DNA of 64,000 bases from Nocardioides euryhalodurans (GTDB taxonomy: Bacteria > Actinomycetota > Actinomycetes > Propionibacteriales > Nocardioidaceae): the NCBI RefSeq assembly GCF_004564375.1, contig NZ_CP038267.1:3102501-3166500 (forward strand), written 5' to 3'. Of this stretch, positions 60,895 to 64,000 are shown in pieces. The position numbers and the translations under genes were made by a program. The stretch's first letter is position 1; each line of letters starts with the position of its first letter. The notes beneath the pieces were generated by a model. It was given only the letters and a program-made list of their open reading frames with translations. It did not search any database and was not told the origin of the DNA.

Positions 60895-62357
60895 TGGCCG
60901 CGCCCCGCAGGCTGGTTCCCCGGGTCTCCCGCCGGGCGCGGGACGGCCGTGGTGCCGTCGCGGTGATGGTGGCCGCGCTCGTCGTCGTCCTCTTCGCGGC
61001 CGCGGCACTGGGTGTCGACATCGCCAGCCAGATGACCTCGAAGCAGTCGCTGCACGACACCATGGACGCGGCCGCCCACGCGGGCGCCTACGAGCTCCCG
61101 GCCAACGGAGCGGGGGCCGCGGCCGCGGCGACCACGATGGCGACGGCCGCCGACCCGAGAGCCGATCCGGTCACGGACCTCTGGTGCGTCGTGGCCTCGA
61201 CCGGCACCCCGCCGACGGTGAGCACGAGCCAGATCCCCTCCACCTGCAACCCGGGGTCGCCGCCGTACACGCCGGGGAACTACCCCGGCCTGCGCTGCAA
61301 CGACGCGATCTGCGCCATCCCGTGCGTCCCGGCCCAGGGCGACCAGTGCAACACCGTCCGGGTGGCCGACAGCAAGACCGTCCCGTACGCCTTCGCGCCC
61401 GTGATCGGGTACGACGAGGGGTCGACCGGCGAGGTGGTCTCGGTCGCCTGCAAGGGTTCCTGCGGGAGCGAGGTGCCCAACCCGATGGACGTGGCGGTGG
61501 TGGCGGACCGGACGGGCTCGATGAGCTCCACCGACATCAACTCCATGATCAACGGCATCAAGGCGATGCTCACCGTGATGACGCCGTCGCAGCAGTACGT
61601 CTCGCTCGGGACGATCGGCCCCGCCAGGAGCGACACGACGACCACCAGCACCACCTGTCGGTCCGACCCGTACTCCGGGTCGCTGAGCTCGACCGGAACC
61701 AGCTGGAAGTGGATGTCGTTGCCCTTCCATACCGACTACCTGACGGCCGCAGCGACGCCCACCGTGAACACCAGCAGCAACCTGGTGAAGGCGATCAACT
61801 GCCTCAACCGCTCCTCGAGCACCGGCACCCACCTCGCGGCGCCGATGAAGGCCGCGGCCCGGTACCTGCTGGGCCACGACGCCAACAACCTCGCCTCGCT
61901 GCCGGCCCGCACAGGCACGCCGCGCAAGGTGCTGATCTTCGAGACCGACGGTCAGCCCAACGAGTCGTTCTCCGGGACCAGCACCAACCTGACGACCAAC
62001 TCCTACCCGGGGAGCACCAGCGGCGGCACCGCCTGCACCAACCTGGGCAACGTCGCCACCAACGCCAAGGCTGCCGACATCCTCGTCATCACGGTCGCCT
62101 ACAACCTGTCGACGGACCGGTGCTCGGGCAGCTCCGGACCCACCGTGACCGGCACCCTCGCCGCCGCCGCCTCGCGCGACTCCAACGGGAACGCCAGCGA
62201 CGCTGACAACTCCTGCGGCAACGCCACGCTGCGCGCCACCGAGAACGCCGACGGAGACTTCTTCTTCTGCGCGGCGAGCGGCGACGACATGGCCAACGTG
62301 TTCCGGACGGCGATCGGGTCCGCCGGCGGAGGCATCCGGCTGATCCGCCTCCCCTGA
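60894..62357 (+). CDS. TadG-like membrane protein with von Willebrand factor A domain
   Basis: 487 residues. N-terminal Flp/TadG segment GRGAVAVMVAALVVVLFAAAALGVDIASQM (split: GRGAVAVMVAALVVVL, FAAAALGVDIASQM) as a membrane helix with ALGVD. A Cys/Pro-rich region follows (CNPGSPPY...CNDAICAIPC). The VWA domain has a MIDAS-like VVADRTGSMSSTD (Thr in place of the first Ser) and LIFETDGQPN. TadG proteins tether or assemble surface structures. No tadA/B/C or cpaA gene is nearby, so partners must be elsewhere or the pair works alone. Confidence 0.8.
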   Translation: MAAPRRLVPRVSRRARDGRGAVAVMVAALVVVLFAAAALGVDIASQMTSKQSLHDTMDAAAHAGAYELPANGAGAAAAATTMATAADPRADPVTDLWCVVASTGTPPTVSTSQIPSTCNPGSPPYTPGNYPGLRCNDAICAIPCVPAQGDQCNTVRVADSKTVPYAFAPVIGYDEGSTGEVVSVACKGSCGSEVPNPMDVAVVADRTGSMSSTDINSMINGIKAMLTVMTPSQQYVSLGTIGPARSDTTTTSTTCRSDPYSGSLSSTGTSWKWMSLPFHTDYLTAAATPTVNTSSNLVKAINCLNRSSSTGTHLAAPMKAAARYLLGHDANNLASLPARTGTPRKVLIFETDGQPNESFSGTSTNLTTNSYPGSTSGGTACTNLGNVATNAKAADILVITVAYNLSTDRCSGSSGPTVTGTLAAAASRDSNGNASDADNSCGNATLRATENADGDFFFCAASGDDMANVFRTAIGSAGGGIRLIRLP

Positions 62358-62375
62358 GCGGCCTGCGACGAGCTG

Positions 62376-62402
62376 TTTGCACTCGACCACCCCGAGTGCT
62401 AA
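62376..62402. promoter_or_regulatory. CIRCE element 1 (HrcA operator)
   Basis: TTTGCACTC-N9-GAGTGCTAA, one base from the consensus TTAGCACTC-N9-GAGTGCTAA. TTTGCA and TAAACA (62400-62405), 18 nt apart, could be the promoter, so the repressor would cover it. Confidence 0.9.
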
Positions 62403-62408
62403 ACATGA

Positions 62409-64000
<1,592 letters not shown>

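Overview
The window is GC-rich throughout (estimated by eye at 70% or more) and densely coded, with frequent GTG starts. It looks like a chromosomal segment of an actinomycete, most likely Nocardioidaceae (Nocardioides-like). Markers are mycothiol synthesis (mshA), CarD, a deazaflavin-type PPOX oxidoreductase, SenX3-RegX3, standalone groEL with CIRCE operators, and the trehalose pair otsA/otsB. There is no phage, insertion sequence, integrase or CRISPR array. No stretch over 300 bases lacks a gene.

Layout. 1-10.5 kb: end of galE, a SixA-acetyltransferase fusion behind a tiny leader ORF, a divergent pair (DHPS-like / RibD-like reductase), membrane proteins including a rhomboid protease, typA, a PPOX flavin/F420 protein, an RNase H fusion, a racemase and an SDR. 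10.9-21 kb: mshA-ybjN, ASCH and EamA genes, regX3-senX3 divergent from phoU with a PHO-box-like repeat between, queA, a divergent SDR/soxR pair that are both frameshifted around a near-perfect SoxR box, gpmA, a lipoprotein and a UbiA-type prenyltransferase. As I recall, mshA-ybjN...gpm-senX3-regX3 matches mycobacterial gene order. 21.4-30.5 kb: carD, ispF, a membrane molybdo-oxidoreductase, a C39-like secreted protease, cysS-rlmB, a membrane metallophosphatase and an acyl-CoA dehydrogenase. 30.5-36 kb: a DUF4032 kinase-like protein, malQ, tRNA-Thr, DUF305/DUF6153 and pdxY.

36-44.5 kb: one long minus-strand operon encodes an oligopeptide ABC importer (binding protein, two permeases, fused ATPase), a gamma-glutamyltransferase, a GntR regulator and a DUF1275 protein. 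A TGTATACA palindrome lies in front of it. 44.5-52 kb: an extradiol dioxygenase, ung, YjbR, a PHA-synthase-like hydrolase, a Gfo/Idh oxidoreductase, otsA, DUF3263, a LytR_C protein and otsB. 52-54 kb: a textbook SAM-I riboswitch precedes a threonine-synthase-fold enzyme and a GG-ended MoaD/ThiS carrier. This fits the MetM/MetO route that makes homocysteine from O-phosphohomoserine better than it fits threonine synthesis. 54-62.4 kb looks accessory: SGNH hydrolase, GDYXXLXY and DUF2157 membrane proteins, a secreted beta-helix protein built from 143-residue tandem repeats, an ECF sigma/anti-sigma pair, and TadE/TadG-like proteins. The sigma operon and the repeat protein share a mirror-symmetric pair of ECF-type promoters. 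The window ends inside groEL, behind two CIRCE operators.

Three genome-scale signals recur. At least 20 genes have a TANNNT -10 box 5-8 nt (mostly 6-7) before the start codon, implying leaderless transcripts. There are three copies of a 59-bp palindromic intergenic element with TAGTCC...GGACYA ends. There are three related palindromes of about 30 bp.
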